Positions 1 to 9,034 of a stretch of DNA of 19,076 bases are shown here, in pieces (positions within the stretch are counted from its first letter, which is position 1; each line of letters starts with the position of its first letter). The DNA lies in the NCBI GenBank assembly GCA_027717875.1, contig JALLOL010000017.1:1-19076 (forward strand). Reading direction: 5' to 3'. Origin of the DNA: Acidobacteria bacterium AH-259-L09 (GTDB lineage Bacteria; Acidobacteriota; UBA6911; RPQK01). A model generated the notes under the pieces. The model worked only from the letters and a program-made list of their open reading frames with translations. It did no database searches and was not told the origin of the DNA. The translations under genes were made by a program, and so were the position numbers.

Positions 1-2082
<2,082 letters not shown>

Positions 2083-2089
2083 GGTGCGT

Positions 2090-2302
2090 ATGAGCACTCC
2101 GATCATCACCAAAATCATGTTCACGATCACATTTCCCGCCAATAATGGGAGGACTCATGTGGACTCATTGAAACTGCATTCGCTGGCTAAGAAACAGCTT
2201 TCCGATATGGAAGTTATCGATACGATTGACCACCTGTTTAAGTGCCAGCGCTGTTTTGAAGAATATCGTTTTATTCTTACCTCGTACCAGGCTTCCCTCT
2301 GA
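2090..2302 (+). CDS. Small HxxxCxxC (ZAS/zf-HC2-like) zinc-binding protein, hypothetical
   Basis: A 70-residue product from the ATG at 2090, which has a weak AGGTG three bases upstream; an in-frame GTG at 2084 would add two residues. The core is an upstream histidine in KLHSLAKKQL followed by HLFKCQRCFEEY. This gives the H-x3-C-x2-C pattern of the zinc-binding anti-sigma (ZAS/zf-HC2) fold, where an earlier His and the HCC triad hold zinc. No membrane segment follows and no sigma factor gene is adjacent, so a true anti-sigma role is not shown. The gene ends 31 bp before the favoured yihY start and could be co-transcribed with it. The first 20 or so residues look unlike the family. A fortuitous ORF cannot be excluded. 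Confidence 0.5.
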   Translation: MSTPIITKIMFTITFPANNGRTHVDSLKLHSLAKKQLSDMEVIDTIDHLFKCQRCFEEYRFILTSYQASL

Positions 2303-2327
2303 CCCCCGGTGGGTGTATCAGTCGTTA

Positions 2328-2399
2328 AATCCCATGAGATTGGATTCGGACGCCTTCCATTATAATCCCATCAGATTGGATTTGGACGCCTTCCAGTAC
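2328..2399 (+). repeat. 36-bp tandem duplication spanning the yihY start region
   Basis: Two adjacent 36-bp copies, 2328-2363 and 2364-2399, begin AATCCCAT and differ at only a handful of bases. In the yihY frame they encode two 12-residue units, NPMRLDSDAFHY and NPIRLDLDAFQY. The ATG at 2334 lies in the first copy and reads ATC in the second. The junction creates TATAAT at 2361-2366. Confidence 0.9.
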
Positions 2400-3293
2400 C
2401 TTTCTAAGGGGAAATTTTGGAAAGATCTATGGAAGGAGATGGATGGGGATGATTGCTGGGGGACGGCCGCCCAATTGAGTTACTACTTCTTACTGGCCTT
2501 CTTTCCCTTCCTCATTTTCCTCAGCGCACTCATTGGTTTGATCCCTCTGGAGCCGGGACTACTCGAGAAGATGCTGCTTGAAATGCATCAGTTTCTACCC
2601 GAGAGGACCTACACCTGGGTTCGCAACATCGCCGTTAACCTGGTCAATTCCGGCAACACCGGAGTGCTCTCCCTGGGCATTTTGTTGGCACTGTGGTGGG
2701 CATCGATAGCCTTTAATGGGATTGGAGGAGTGCTGAATCGAGCCTACGCGATTCGGGATCCGCGCTCCTACTTCAAAGTACGCTTGGTCGCGGTGGGTGT
2801 GACGATTCTGGTATCAATTTTTGTGATCAATTCAGGGATTCTTCTTTTTTTTGGCGACTGGCTTATCAAACTGCTGCTGAGTCGAATCACAATCGAACCC
2901 TATCCTTCCTTTCGGGCTCATCTAGGAACCATTTACTCCGCCAGTCGTTGGATTTTGATCTTCCTTTTACTCAACATTGGAATCCAAATTGTTTACTCTG
3001 CTCTTCTGGCACGGCGCCTTCCCTGGACTCTTCTATCTCCGGGCAGTATGATTGCCACCCTGGGGTGGATTGTCGGATCCAGAGGATTCGCCTTTTGCGT
3101 CAATCGATTCGTCAGCTACGAAATTTATCAGAGACTATATGGAAGTCTGGGAACCCTCATTGTGCTGATGATCTGGTTTTACCTTTCCAGTTTTTTCTTG
3201 CTGCTGGGAGGCGAAATCAACTCCGAAATCTATCACGTGCGCGAAAAAAATGGGACTGACTTCAAAAAAGACTTGACGCCGCAATCAGTCTAA
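2334..3293 (+). CDS. YihY/BrkB family inner-membrane protein
   Basis: A 319-residue polytopic membrane protein from the ATG at 2334. The YihY/BrkB family is of uncertain function; members have been mislabelled RNase BN. Diagnostic features are the N-terminal amphipathic segment (FWKDLWKEMDGDDC), then AAQLSYYFLLAFFPFLIFLSA as the first membrane span, the LALWWASIAFNGI helix, the NRAYAIRDPRSYFKVRL loop, and further spans near 2790-2870, 2940-3010 and 3030-3090. The last span holds LIVLMIWFYLSSFFLLLGGEINSE, typical of the family end. Length fits the family (about 280-320). Start choice is unsure: TTG 2226, GTG 2313, ATG 2334 and TTG 2376 are in frame and none has a good Shine-Dalgarno. The C-terminal tail is short and charged. 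Convergent with the PLP enzyme gene. Confidence 0.93.
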   Translation: MRLDSDAFHYNPIRLDLDAFQYLSKGKFWKDLWKEMDGDDCWGTAAQLSYYFLLAFFPFLIFLSALIGLIPLEPGLLEKMLLEMHQFLPERTYTWVRNIAVNLVNSGNTGVLSLGILLALWWASIAFNGIGGVLNRAYAIRDPRSYFKVRLVAVGVTILVSIFVINSGILLFFGDWLIKLLLSRITIEPYPSFRAHLGTIYSASRWILIFLLLNIGIQIVYSALLARRLPWTLLSPGSMIATLGWIVGSRGFAFCVNRFVSYEIYQRLYGSLGTLIVLMIWFYLSSFFLLLGGEINSEIYHVREKNGTDFKKDLTPQSV

Positions 3294-3313
3294 CCGAACA
3301 TCAAAGGCGGGAA

Positions 3314-3374
3314 GGGGCCAGCGATTTGGGGTGTGTCCTGTCGGGACTTCCAAGGAGGAGAGAAGACTGGCCCC
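3314..3374. repeat. Intergenic inverted repeat between convergent genes
   Basis: GGGGCCAG at 3314-3321 and CTGGCCCC at 3367-3374 are perfect 8-bp arms around a 45-nt centre. The centre holds a smaller hairpin, GTCC-TGTCG-GGAC. An AT-rich inverted repeat (TTTTAC/GTAAAA, 3424-3442) follows. The spacer 3294-3450 has no gene. It could be a bidirectional terminator or a REP-like mobile palindrome; no run of Ts follows the GC-rich stem, so simple intrinsic termination is not supported. Confidence 0.5.
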
Positions 3375-3450
3375 TGCCCATAAGAATCACCCTGCCAACT
3401 TAGATGCAGTTATTCTAAGAAAGTTTTACAAAATATGTAAAAGTGCGATC

Positions 3451-4647
3451 TTACTCACCGGGAAACGATTGTTTTTCAAAGTGTTGAAGCGAATCAAGGT
3501 ATTTGAGTCCTGAACCGGTGTTCAAAAGAACCACTTTTTCTTCGCGGCCAATCCATTGCCTTTCCCGCAACTTTTTTACAGCCGTCCAACAGGCTGCCCC
3601 TTCAGGCCCCAGGAACAAACCCTCAGAGGATCCAACTTGGTGGATGTCCTGGTAGATTTCCAAATCAGTTACACTCACTGCCTGCCCTCGGCTCTGCCTT
3701 AACACCCGAAGGATCAAGAAGTCCCCAATTGCCTTGGGAACGCGAATGCCGGAGGCAAAGGTCCGAGGAGAGACCCAAACCTCCGCGGAATCCTTGCCCT
3801 CCTGAAAGGCTTTCACAATGGGTGCACAACCCTCGGACTGGACGGCGACCATTCGAGGACGTTTTCCGTCGATCCAGCCCAGCTCCTCCATCTCGGTGAA
3901 AGCCTTCCAGATGCCGATTAAACCGGTGCCTCCCCCCGTGGGATAGACAATCACATCGGGGAGCTGCCACTGGAATTGCTCGGCCAACTCGTAACCCATG
4001 GTCTTTTTCCCTTCGATCCGGTAGGGCTCCTTCAGGGTAGAGAGGTCAAACCATCCCGCTTTGTCCTTGCGTTCGGCAACAATCCCAGCTGCGTCGGTAA
4101 TGAGCCCATCGATGAGCTCTACATGTGCCCCCGCCATTTTTGTTTCAACCACGTTTGCCAAAGGGGTATCCTTGGGCATGAAGACAAAAACTTCCATACC
4201 GGCCCTAGCACCATATGCAGCCAATGCTCCACCGGCATTGCCTGCTGTGGGTATGGCAACTTTTTTCACACCCAATTTACGGGCCATGGACACAGCCGCT
4301 GAAAGCCCTCGAGCCTTGAAGGTTCCGGTAGGATTCAGGGACTCGTCTTTCACATACAAGGCAGAAAGACCATGGCTGGATCCCAATCGTTTCAATTGTA
4401 GAAGCGGGGTGTATCCTTCACCCAGACTGACAATGTCATGTTGGCTGTCCACAGGCATAACCTCGTGGTATCGCCACATATTAGCTGGTCGGTTGATCAA
4501 GGCTGTCTTCTTACTTCTCCGTCTAATCTCATCCAGATGGTAGCGGACCAGAAGCGGGGACTGGCAACTCAGGCAAAGAGTGTGCAGTGCCCGGGGTGAA
4601 AAGGTCTTAGCGCAGCGGGAACACTCAAGATGCTTAGCGAAGGACAT
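3451..4647 (-). CDS. thrC: Threonine synthase-like PLP-dependent enzyme
   Basis: A 398-residue fold-type II PLP enzyme; threonine synthase converts O-phosphohomoserine to threonine. It has an N-terminal zinc-ribbon-like pair (CSRC at 9-12, CLSC at 25-28), seen in the archaeal/bacterial long threonine synthases. LGEGYTPLLQL follows at about 75-85. The PLP lysine is K111 in ESLNPTGTFKARG, the asparagine motif is PTAGNAGGA, and the phosphate-binding glycine loop is YPTGGGTGLIG. The ATG at 4647 is chosen because GGAG sits 5 nt upstream; GTG at 4653 is an alternative adding two residues. FKARG replaces the FKDRG of many proven threonine synthases, so a related lyase, dehydratase or cysteate synthase-like specificity remains possible. 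No other threonine genes are adjacent. A heptamer array lies just upstream. Confidence 0.85.
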   Translation of the reverse strand: MSFAKHLECSRCAKTFSPRALHTLCLSCQSPLLVRYHLDEIRRRSKKTALINRPANMWRYHEVMPVDSQHDIVSLGEGYTPLLQLKRLGSSHGLSALYVKDESLNPTGTFKARGLSAAVSMARKLGVKKVAIPTAGNAGGALAAYGARAGMEVFVFMPKDTPLANVVETKMAGAHVELIDGLITDAAGIVAERKDKAGWFDLSTLKEPYRIEGKKTMGYELAEQFQWQLPDVIVYPTGGGTGLIGIWKAFTEMEELGWIDGKRPRMVAVQSEGCAPIVKAFQEGKDSAEVWVSPRTFASGIRVPKAIGDFLILRVLRQSRGQAVSVTDLEIYQDIHQVGSSEGLFLGPEGAACWTAVKKLRERQWIGREEKVVLLNTGSGLKYLDSLQHFEKQSFPGE

Positions 4648-4662
4648 GCTCACTCCATGACG

Positions 4663-4830
4663 TTCCAGGTTTCAAGTTCCAAGTTTCAGGTTCCAGGTTC
4701 CAGGTTCCAGGTTGCATGTTCCAGGTTTCAAGTTCCAGGTTTCAAGTTCCAGGTTCCAAGTTCCAGGTTCCAGGTTCCAAGCTCCAGGTTCCGAGTTCCA
4801 GTTTCCAGTTTCCAGTTTCCAGGTTGACAG
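4663..4830. repeat. Heptanucleotide array, 24 phased TTYCARG units
   Basis: From 4663 the sequence divides into 24 consecutive 7-mers with no phase slip. Most read TTCCAGG, TTTCAAG, TTCCAAG or TTCCAGT; the variants are TTGCATG, CTCCAGG, TTCCGAG and a final TTGACAG. It fills the spacer between the divergent thrC-like gene and hslV, beginning 16 bp upstream of the thrC-like ATG. Any protein read from it is repeat-derived and not counted as a gene. Confidence 0.95.
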
Positions 4831-4857
4831 CTGAAAATTCTCTTCTGAATTCTGGCT

Positions 4858-4913
4858 CCTGACTCCTTTCTCCTGACTCCTTTCTCCTGACTCCCTTCTG
4901 AAACCTGAAACTC
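4858..4913. repeat. Second heptamer array, CCTGACT/CCTTTCT type
   Basis: Eight phased 7-mers alternate CCTGACT and CCTTTCT (so a visible 14-nt period), then CCCTTCT, GAAACCT and GAAACTC. It is separated by 27 nt from the preceding array and uses different units with the same period. Confidence 0.9.
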
Positions 4914-4923
4914 GACGCTGCTT

Positions 4924-4953
4924 TTGCTCGGCTGCTGAGGCTTATATTATACT
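4924..4953 (+). promoter_or_regulatory. Candidate hslVU promoter
   Basis: TTGCTC (4924-4929), an 18-bp spacer and TATACT (4948-4953) resemble a sigma70 promoter. The -10 ends only 10 bp before the hslV ATG and there is no Shine-Dalgarno, so a leaderless or nearly leaderless transcript is possible. Prediction by eye only. Confidence 0.4.
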
Positions 4954-4963
4954 TGAGTCCATT

Positions 4964-5497
4964 ATGGCAGCTCTGCGGGGTACGACCATACTTTTAGTCA
5001 GGCGTGGCAGCCAGGTTGCTCTGGCCGGAGACGGCCAAGTGAGTCTGGAGGACACGATCATCAAGGCTACAGCCAGGAAGATTCGCCGTCTTCACGATGA
5101 TCAGGTTTTAGCCGGCTTTGCCGGCTCAACGGCTGATGCCTTTTCTCTTTTCGCTCGCTTTGAGAGCAAGTTGGAAGAGTTTCATGGGAACCTTCCCCGA
5201 GCTGCCGTGGAATTAGCCAAGGAATGGCGCACCGACAAAGTCTTGCGACACTTGCATGCACTCCTGGTAATTAGCGACAAAACTAATTCCTTCTTGGTTT
5301 CTGGAGATGGAGACTTAATTGAACCGGACGATGGCCTCATTGCCGTTGGATCCGGAGGTCCATATGCCCTGGCAGCAGCTCGCGCGCTGCTGAAGTTTAC
5401 AAAGAAATCAGCACCCGAAATTGCCGAGGAATCTCTGAAAATCGCAGGAGAGATTTGTGTCTATACAAACACCTGCATAACTGTCGAATCCCTTTGA
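4964..5497 (+). CDS. hslV: ATP-dependent protease peptidase subunit HslV (ClpQ)
   Basis: A 177-residue threonine peptidase that forms the double-hexamer core of the cytoplasmic HslUV protease. The sequence [14 protein letters not shown] supplies the short propeptide and the Thr7 that becomes the N-terminal nucleophile after processing. Other family blocks are [60 protein letters not shown] and [17 protein letters not shown]. Length is normal (about 174-180) and the protein ends [14 protein letters not shown] as usual. hslU starts 43 bp downstream on the same strand, the standard operon order. No ribosome-binding site is visible before the ATG. Confidence 0.97.
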   Translation: MAALRGTTILLVRRGSQVALAGDGQVSLEDTIIKATARKIRRLHDDQVLAGFAGSTADAFSLFARFESKLEEFHGNLPRAAVELAKEWRTDKVLRHLHALLVISDKTNSFLVSGDGDLIEPDDGLIAVGSGGPYALAAARALLKFTKKSAPEIAEESLKIAGEICVYTNTCITVESL

Positions 5498-5540
5498 ATC
5501 ATTTCTAAGTGGTTATCGACTTGAATTTCTAATTTTCGTC

Positions 5541-6956
5541 ATGGCTACTCACCCATTAAAAACACAACTCGAAGAAGGTCCCTTCAATCTGGATGAGATG
5601 ACACCCGGGCAGATTGTGTATGAGCTCGACAAGTACGTGGTGGGCCAACGCAAGGCCAAGCGTGCAGTGGCAGTGGCACTTCGGAATCGAATGCGCAGAC
5701 AGAAGTTATCTGCGGAAATGGCCGAAGAAATCCAACCCAAGAACATCCTCATGATTGGATCGACAGGCGTCGGAAAGACAGAAATCGCGCGCCGCCTGGC
5801 TCGGCTGGCCAATTCCCCCTTCCTGAAAGTGGAAGCCAGTAAGTTCACCGAAGTGGGTTACGTCGGCCGTGATGTCGAGTCCATCATTCGGGACCTGGTC
5901 GATATCGCTGTGGAAATGATTCGGCAGAAAAGGGCGGCCGAGGTGGAAGAAAAAGCACAACGCACTGCGGAAAAACGACTGCTCGACCTTTTGCTTCCGC
6001 CTCTCAAGAAGACAAAAGCGAAGGCTTCGCAGACCGAACTCGACAAGCAACTCAGCTCGGAAAGACTCCAGAAATTTAACCAAACTCGTGAGAAATTACG
6101 TCGTCAGCTTCGAGAGGGCAAGTTGAACCACAGAAGCGTAGAGTTGGAAGTTCCCGACCGCAGTTTTCCCTCTTTTGAGATTATCACCAGCCAGGGCATC
6201 GAGGAAATGGACGTTAACATTAAGGATTTCTTGCCCGGCATCTTTGGAACGCGCAAGCGAAAGCACAAAATGAGCGTCGAGGAAGCCTTGGACTACCTCA
6301 TTGTGGAGGAAGAATCCAAACTCATTGATATGGAGCAGGTGACTCGAGAGGCCCTGGAGCGAGTCGAAGATTCAGGCATTGTTTTTATCGACGAAATTGA
6401 CAAGATTGCGGGAAGAGAAACCGGACAAGGGCCCGAGATCAGCCGAGAAGGTGTGCAGCGGGACATTTTACCCATCGTCGAGGGAACCACTGTCAGCACG
6501 CGCTACGGGATGCTTCGCACCGATCACATCCTGTTTGTGGCTGCCGGAGCCTTCCACGTCTCGAAACCCTCCGATCTCATTCCAGAACTGCAGGGGCGAT
6601 TTCCCGTCAGAGTTGAAATGGACTCCTTGACCGAAGAGGATTTCGTTCGAATTCTCCGAGAGCCCAAAAACGCTCTGGTCAAGCAGTATAGGGATCTTCT
6701 GGCAACTGAAGGTGTGCGATTGAAATTTACCAAGGATGGCATTGGCGAAATTGCTCATCTGGCCAACCTTGTGAACGAAAATACCGAGAACATTGGGGCT
6801 CGCCGCCTGCACACGATCATGGAGGCACTTTTAGAAGAAATCTCCTTCGAGGCGCCTAATTTGTCCAGGACACAAGTCATTATCGATGGAAAGTACGTCC
6901 GGGATCAGTTAGCGGAAATTGTGAAGAATCAAGATCTGTCCCGCTACATTCTGTGA
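5541..6956 (+). CDS. hslU: ATP-dependent protease ATPase subunit HslU (ClpY)
   Basis: A 471-residue AAA+ unfoldase that feeds substrates into HslV. The N-terminal block [17 protein letters not shown] leads to Walker A GSTGVGKT (73-80). The pore-loop region contains [10 protein letters not shown]. The intermediate (I) domain follows from about residue 115 to 240, rich in Lys and Glu. Walker B is GIVFIDEID with D284 and E285. Sensor and arginine-finger segments include [12 protein letters not shown] and [18 protein letters not shown]. The C-terminus DLSRYIL is the conserved tail that docks into HslV and activates it. No clear Shine-Dalgarno precedes the ATG at 5541. A repeat-rich spacer begins just after the stop. 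Confidence 0.97.
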   Translation: MATHPLKTQLEEGPFNLDEMTPGQIVYELDKYVVGQRKAKRAVAVALRNRMRRQKLSAEMAEEIQPKNILMIGSTGVGKTEIARRLARLANSPFLKVEASKFTEVGYVGRDVESIIRDLVDIAVEMIRQKRAAEVEEKAQRTAEKRLLDLLLPPLKKTKAKASQTELDKQLSSERLQKFNQTREKLRRQLREGKLNHRSVELEVPDRSFPSFEIITSQGIEEMDVNIKDFLPGIFGTRKRKHKMSVEEALDYLIVEEESKLIDMEQVTREALERVEDSGIVFIDEIDKIAGRETGQGPEISREGVQRDILPIVEGTTVSTRYGMLRTDHILFVAAGAFHVSKPSDLIPELQGRFPVRVEMDSLTEEDFVRILREPKNALVKQYRDLLATEGVRLKFTKDGIGEIAHLANLVNENTENIGARRLHTIMEALLEEISFEAPNLSRTQVIIDGKYVRDQLAEIVKNQDLSRYIL

Positions 6957-6960
6957 GCAG

Positions 6961-7039
6961 TTGACCGGCTGACAGCTGACCACTGTCAGCTGACAGGGGA
7001 CAACTGACAACTGACAGCTGATACAGCTGATAACTGATC
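6961..7039. repeat. Heptamer array, CTGACA type, with internal hairpin
   Basis: Units such as GCTGACA, ACTGACA, GCTGATA and ACTGATC run at a 7-nt period, with one 2-nt slip near 7024. GCTGACAG (6968-6975) and CTGTCAGC (6983-6990) form an 8-bp stem with a 7-nt loop, starting 11 bp after the hslU stop. No T-run follows, so I do not call a terminator. Confidence 0.85.
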
Positions 7040-7058
7040 GGGGACCGCTTGATCACGC

Positions 7059-7100
7059 CTTGAAACCTGGAACCTGGAACTTGAAACGTGGAGCTTGGAG
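7059..7100. repeat. Short heptamer array, CCTGGAA type
   Basis: Six phased 7-mers: CTTGAAA, CCTGGAA, CCTGGAA, CTTGAAA, CGTGGAG, CTTGGAG. This is the reverse complement family of the 4663-4830 array. It lies immediately upstream of the lipoprotein gene start. Confidence 0.85.
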
Positions 7101-7126
7101 CCTTCAAGCTGGAACGGAGCCTTCGT

Positions 7127-8212
7127 GTGAGAAGTGCCAACTGCACGCATCCAAGCACCCGTCATCGATTGTTGGTTGGCTTGCTCCTCTTAAATACCTC
7201 GACACAGCTCCCCAGTTGTCAGTTGTCAGTTGTCAGTTGTCAGCTCTCAGCTGTCAGCTGCCTCTTGCTCAGTGCTTGTGCCAAGGTGGCAGATCCACTT
7301 CCTCCTGTGATTCTCCATCCAGGTACTGTGACCGACCTGGAAGGGATCCAGGCAGGAGATCGTTTCCAGATCGTGTTCTCACTTCCGCCTGAAGAGATTC
7401 GGTGGGTAGAGGTCTACCGCCAGTGCGGGACGATTCTCACCCCGAGTGAGGAAGCTGAACCGCTAGTTCGTATCGAGCGCAATAAGCTTTTGGTCTACCG
7501 GGAACAGGAGAAATTTCTTTTCGAAGATCGCCCGGGGCTCAGCCAAACGTGCAGCTACACACTTCGTTTCGTCAACCGCCAGGGGCGCCGATCCCCTTTT
7601 TCAAACATCGTTCAGGCTGCACGCCTCCCTCCCGCCCAGCCGCCGAGCAATCTGAGACGGGAGGTTCAGCAAGATCGAATCATGGTGAGATGGGATCTGC
7701 CCACAGAGAATATCGATGGTTCTCGACCGGTCCACTTGGTGGGTTATCTCGTGAACTCGGAACACTTTGTTAGCAACCCAGAATATACCGACCTTGAATT
7801 TCAGTTCGGAGAAGTGCAATCTTACCAGGTGCAAAGTGTCACCCGCAGGGCGGATCCTCTGATTCTCAGTGAATTTAGTGACACACTAAAAGTGGTTCCT
7901 AGAGATGAGTTCCCCCCTTCAGTTCCTCAAAATATTACCGCCCTTGACTTAGAGGGAAAAGTTAGAATTTTCTGGGATGCAAACAAAGAAGCGGATCTGA
8001 GAGGTTACTTTGTCTATCGAGGAACAGATCCGAACCAGCTAGAAAAGTCATCGCAATTGGTTAGGATCAACATTTACCAGGATGAATCGGTAACCTCAGG
8101 TAAGACCTACTATTATCAGGTTTCCGCCGTCGACAAGGCGGGGAACGAAAGTCCGAAATCGGAAACGGTGAGTATCAGTATAATAGAAGGACCAAAAGGA
8201 GGAATACGATGA
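7127..8212 (+). CDS. Fibronectin type III domain lipoprotein
   Basis: A 361-residue predicted exported lipoprotein. The GTG at 7127 is chosen because GGAG lies 7 nt upstream; the frame stays open back to a GTG at 7088, but that stretch is repeat-derived. The signal peptide has basic RHR, hydrophobic LLVGLLLL, then a repeat-encoded insert (residues 30-45), then LLLSAC, a lipobox with Cys51 as the acylation site. The mature part has at least two FN3-like beta-sandwich modules. One starts near [20 protein letters not shown]; the last runs from [21 protein letters not shown] to [19 protein letters not shown], with the typical Trp and Tyr positions. An N-terminal beta-rich part ([20 protein letters not shown]) may be another. 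A binding or scaffolding role in the envelope is inferred. The stop overlaps the transaldolase ATG (ATGA), so the two are probably translationally coupled. Confidence 0.85.
   Translation: MRSANCTHPSTRHRLLVGLLLLNTSTQLPSCQLSVVSCQLSAVSCLLLSACAKVADPLPPVILHPGTVTDLEGIQAGDRFQIVFSLPPEEIRWVEVYRQCGTILTPSEEAEPLVRIERNKLLVYREQEKFLFEDRPGLSQTCSYTLRFVNRQGRRSPFSNIVQAARLPPAQPPSNLRREVQQDRIMVRWDLPTENIDGSRPVHLVGYLVNSEHFVSNPEYTDLEFQFGEVQSYQVQSVTRRADPLILSEFSDTLKVVPRDEFPPSVPQNITALDLEGKVRIFWDANKEADLRGYFVYRGTDPNQLEKSSQLVRINIYQDESVTSGKTYYYQVSAVDKAGNESPKSETVSISIIEGPKGGIR
7215..7256 (+). repeat. In-frame heptamer array inside the lipoprotein signal peptide
   Basis: Six exact-phase units: GTTGTCA four times, GCTCTCA, GCTGTCA. 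The 42 nt are a multiple of three, so the frame is kept. They encode [14 protein letters not shown] and the following SC. Orientation is opposite to the 6961-7039 array. Confidence 0.95.
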
Positions 8213-8865
8213 AATTCTTTCTGGACACGGCCAACATTGAGGAAATCCGTGAAGGTGTGTCAATGGGAATTGTGGATGGTGTCACCACCAATCCATCCCT
8301 GGTTGCCAAGGAGGAAAGAGATCTGGAAGATGTGGCAAAAGAGATCTGTGACCTGGTGGATGGTCCGGTGAGCCTTGAAGTGGTCTCGACCGAATCACAG
8401 GAAATTATCGACGAAGCGCGGCGACTGGCCAAGATCCACAAAAATGTCGTCGTCAAGATACCCATGATCCGTGAGGGCCTGAAGGCTTTGCACGTAGTGA
8501 GTCAGGAAGGTATCCGGGTCAATGTCACCCTGGTTTTCAGTGCTACCCAGGCACTGCTGGCTGCAAAGAATGGGGCAAGCATTGTCAGCCCTTTTGTGGG
8601 AAGGTTGGATGATATCAGTGCCGACGGTCTGGATCTTATCTCCGACATCCTCACCATCTACGATAACTACCAGTTTAAAACCGAGCTCTTGGTTGCCTCC
8701 ATCCGCCATCCACTGCATGTTCTGAAGGCAGCCAAATTGGGTGCCCACATCGCGACATTACCTTACAAGGTGCTGAACCAACTGGTTAAACACCCGCTCA
8801 GCGACATCGGACTGCAGAAGTTTCTCGCCGATTGGGAAAGGCAAAAGCAGCTCGTTCACAGTTGA
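8209..8865 (+). CDS. tal: Small transaldolase / fructose-6-phosphate aldolase family (TalC/MipB)
   Basis: A 218-residue class I aldolase of the short transaldolase subfamily, which moves dihydroxyacetone units in the non-oxidative pentose phosphate pathway; some relatives cleave fructose 6-phosphate instead. Visible blocks are [22 protein letters not shown], the Schiff-base lysine K83 in [29 protein letters not shown] and ASIRHPLHV. Length matches the subfamily (about 215-220). The start has the strongest ribosome-binding site in the window, AAAAGGAGG (8194-8202), 6 nt before the ATG, and overlaps the lipoprotein stop by 4 nt. Transaldolase versus F6P aldolase activity cannot be settled here. 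A heptamer array begins 6 bp after the stop. Confidence 0.93.
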   Translation: MKFFLDTANIEEIREGVSMGIVDGVTTNPSLVAKEERDLEDVAKEICDLVDGPVSLEVVSTESQEIIDEARRLAKIHKNVVVKIPMIREGLKALHVVSQEGIRVNVTLVFSATQALLAAKNGASIVSPFVGRLDDISADGLDLISDILTIYDNYQFKTELLVASIRHPLHVLKAAKLGAHIATLPYKVLNQLVKHPLSDIGLQKFLADWERQKQLVHS

Positions 8866-8870
8866 AGGGA

Positions 8871-9023
8871 TTCAGAAGTCAGGAGTCAGAATCCAGAATT
8901 CAGAAGTCAGAATCCAGAAGAGAATTCTCAGACTTCAAGCTGAAACCTGAAACCTGGAACCTGAAACCTGAAACCTGGAACCTGGAACCTGAAACCTGGA
9001 ACTTGGAACTTGGAACCTGGAAC
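8871..9023. repeat. Two abutting heptamer arrays (TCAGAA type, then CTGRAAC type)
   Basis: Units 8871-8919 are seven phased 7-mers (TTCAGAA, GTCAGGA, GTCAGAA, TCCAGAA and repeats). After a 20-nt spacer, 8940-9023 holds twelve phased 7-mers (CTGAAAC, CTGGAAC, TTGGAAC). The second block is the reverse complement family of the 4663-4830 array. Read as protein it gives a KPETWNL repeat, which I treat as noise. Confidence 0.95.
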
Positions 9024-9034
9024 TTCAAAAGGAC

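Noticed and set aside
4630..4827. Repetitive ORF across the heptamer array
   Set aside because: Its peptide only reflects 7-nt repeats read in triplets; no family match or start signal.
6968..6990. Hairpin after hslU as an intrinsic terminator
   Set aside because: The stem arises from repeat units in both orientations and no T-run follows.
4663..9023. Arrays considered as CRISPR
   Set aside because: Units are 7 nt with no unique spacers and no cas genes.
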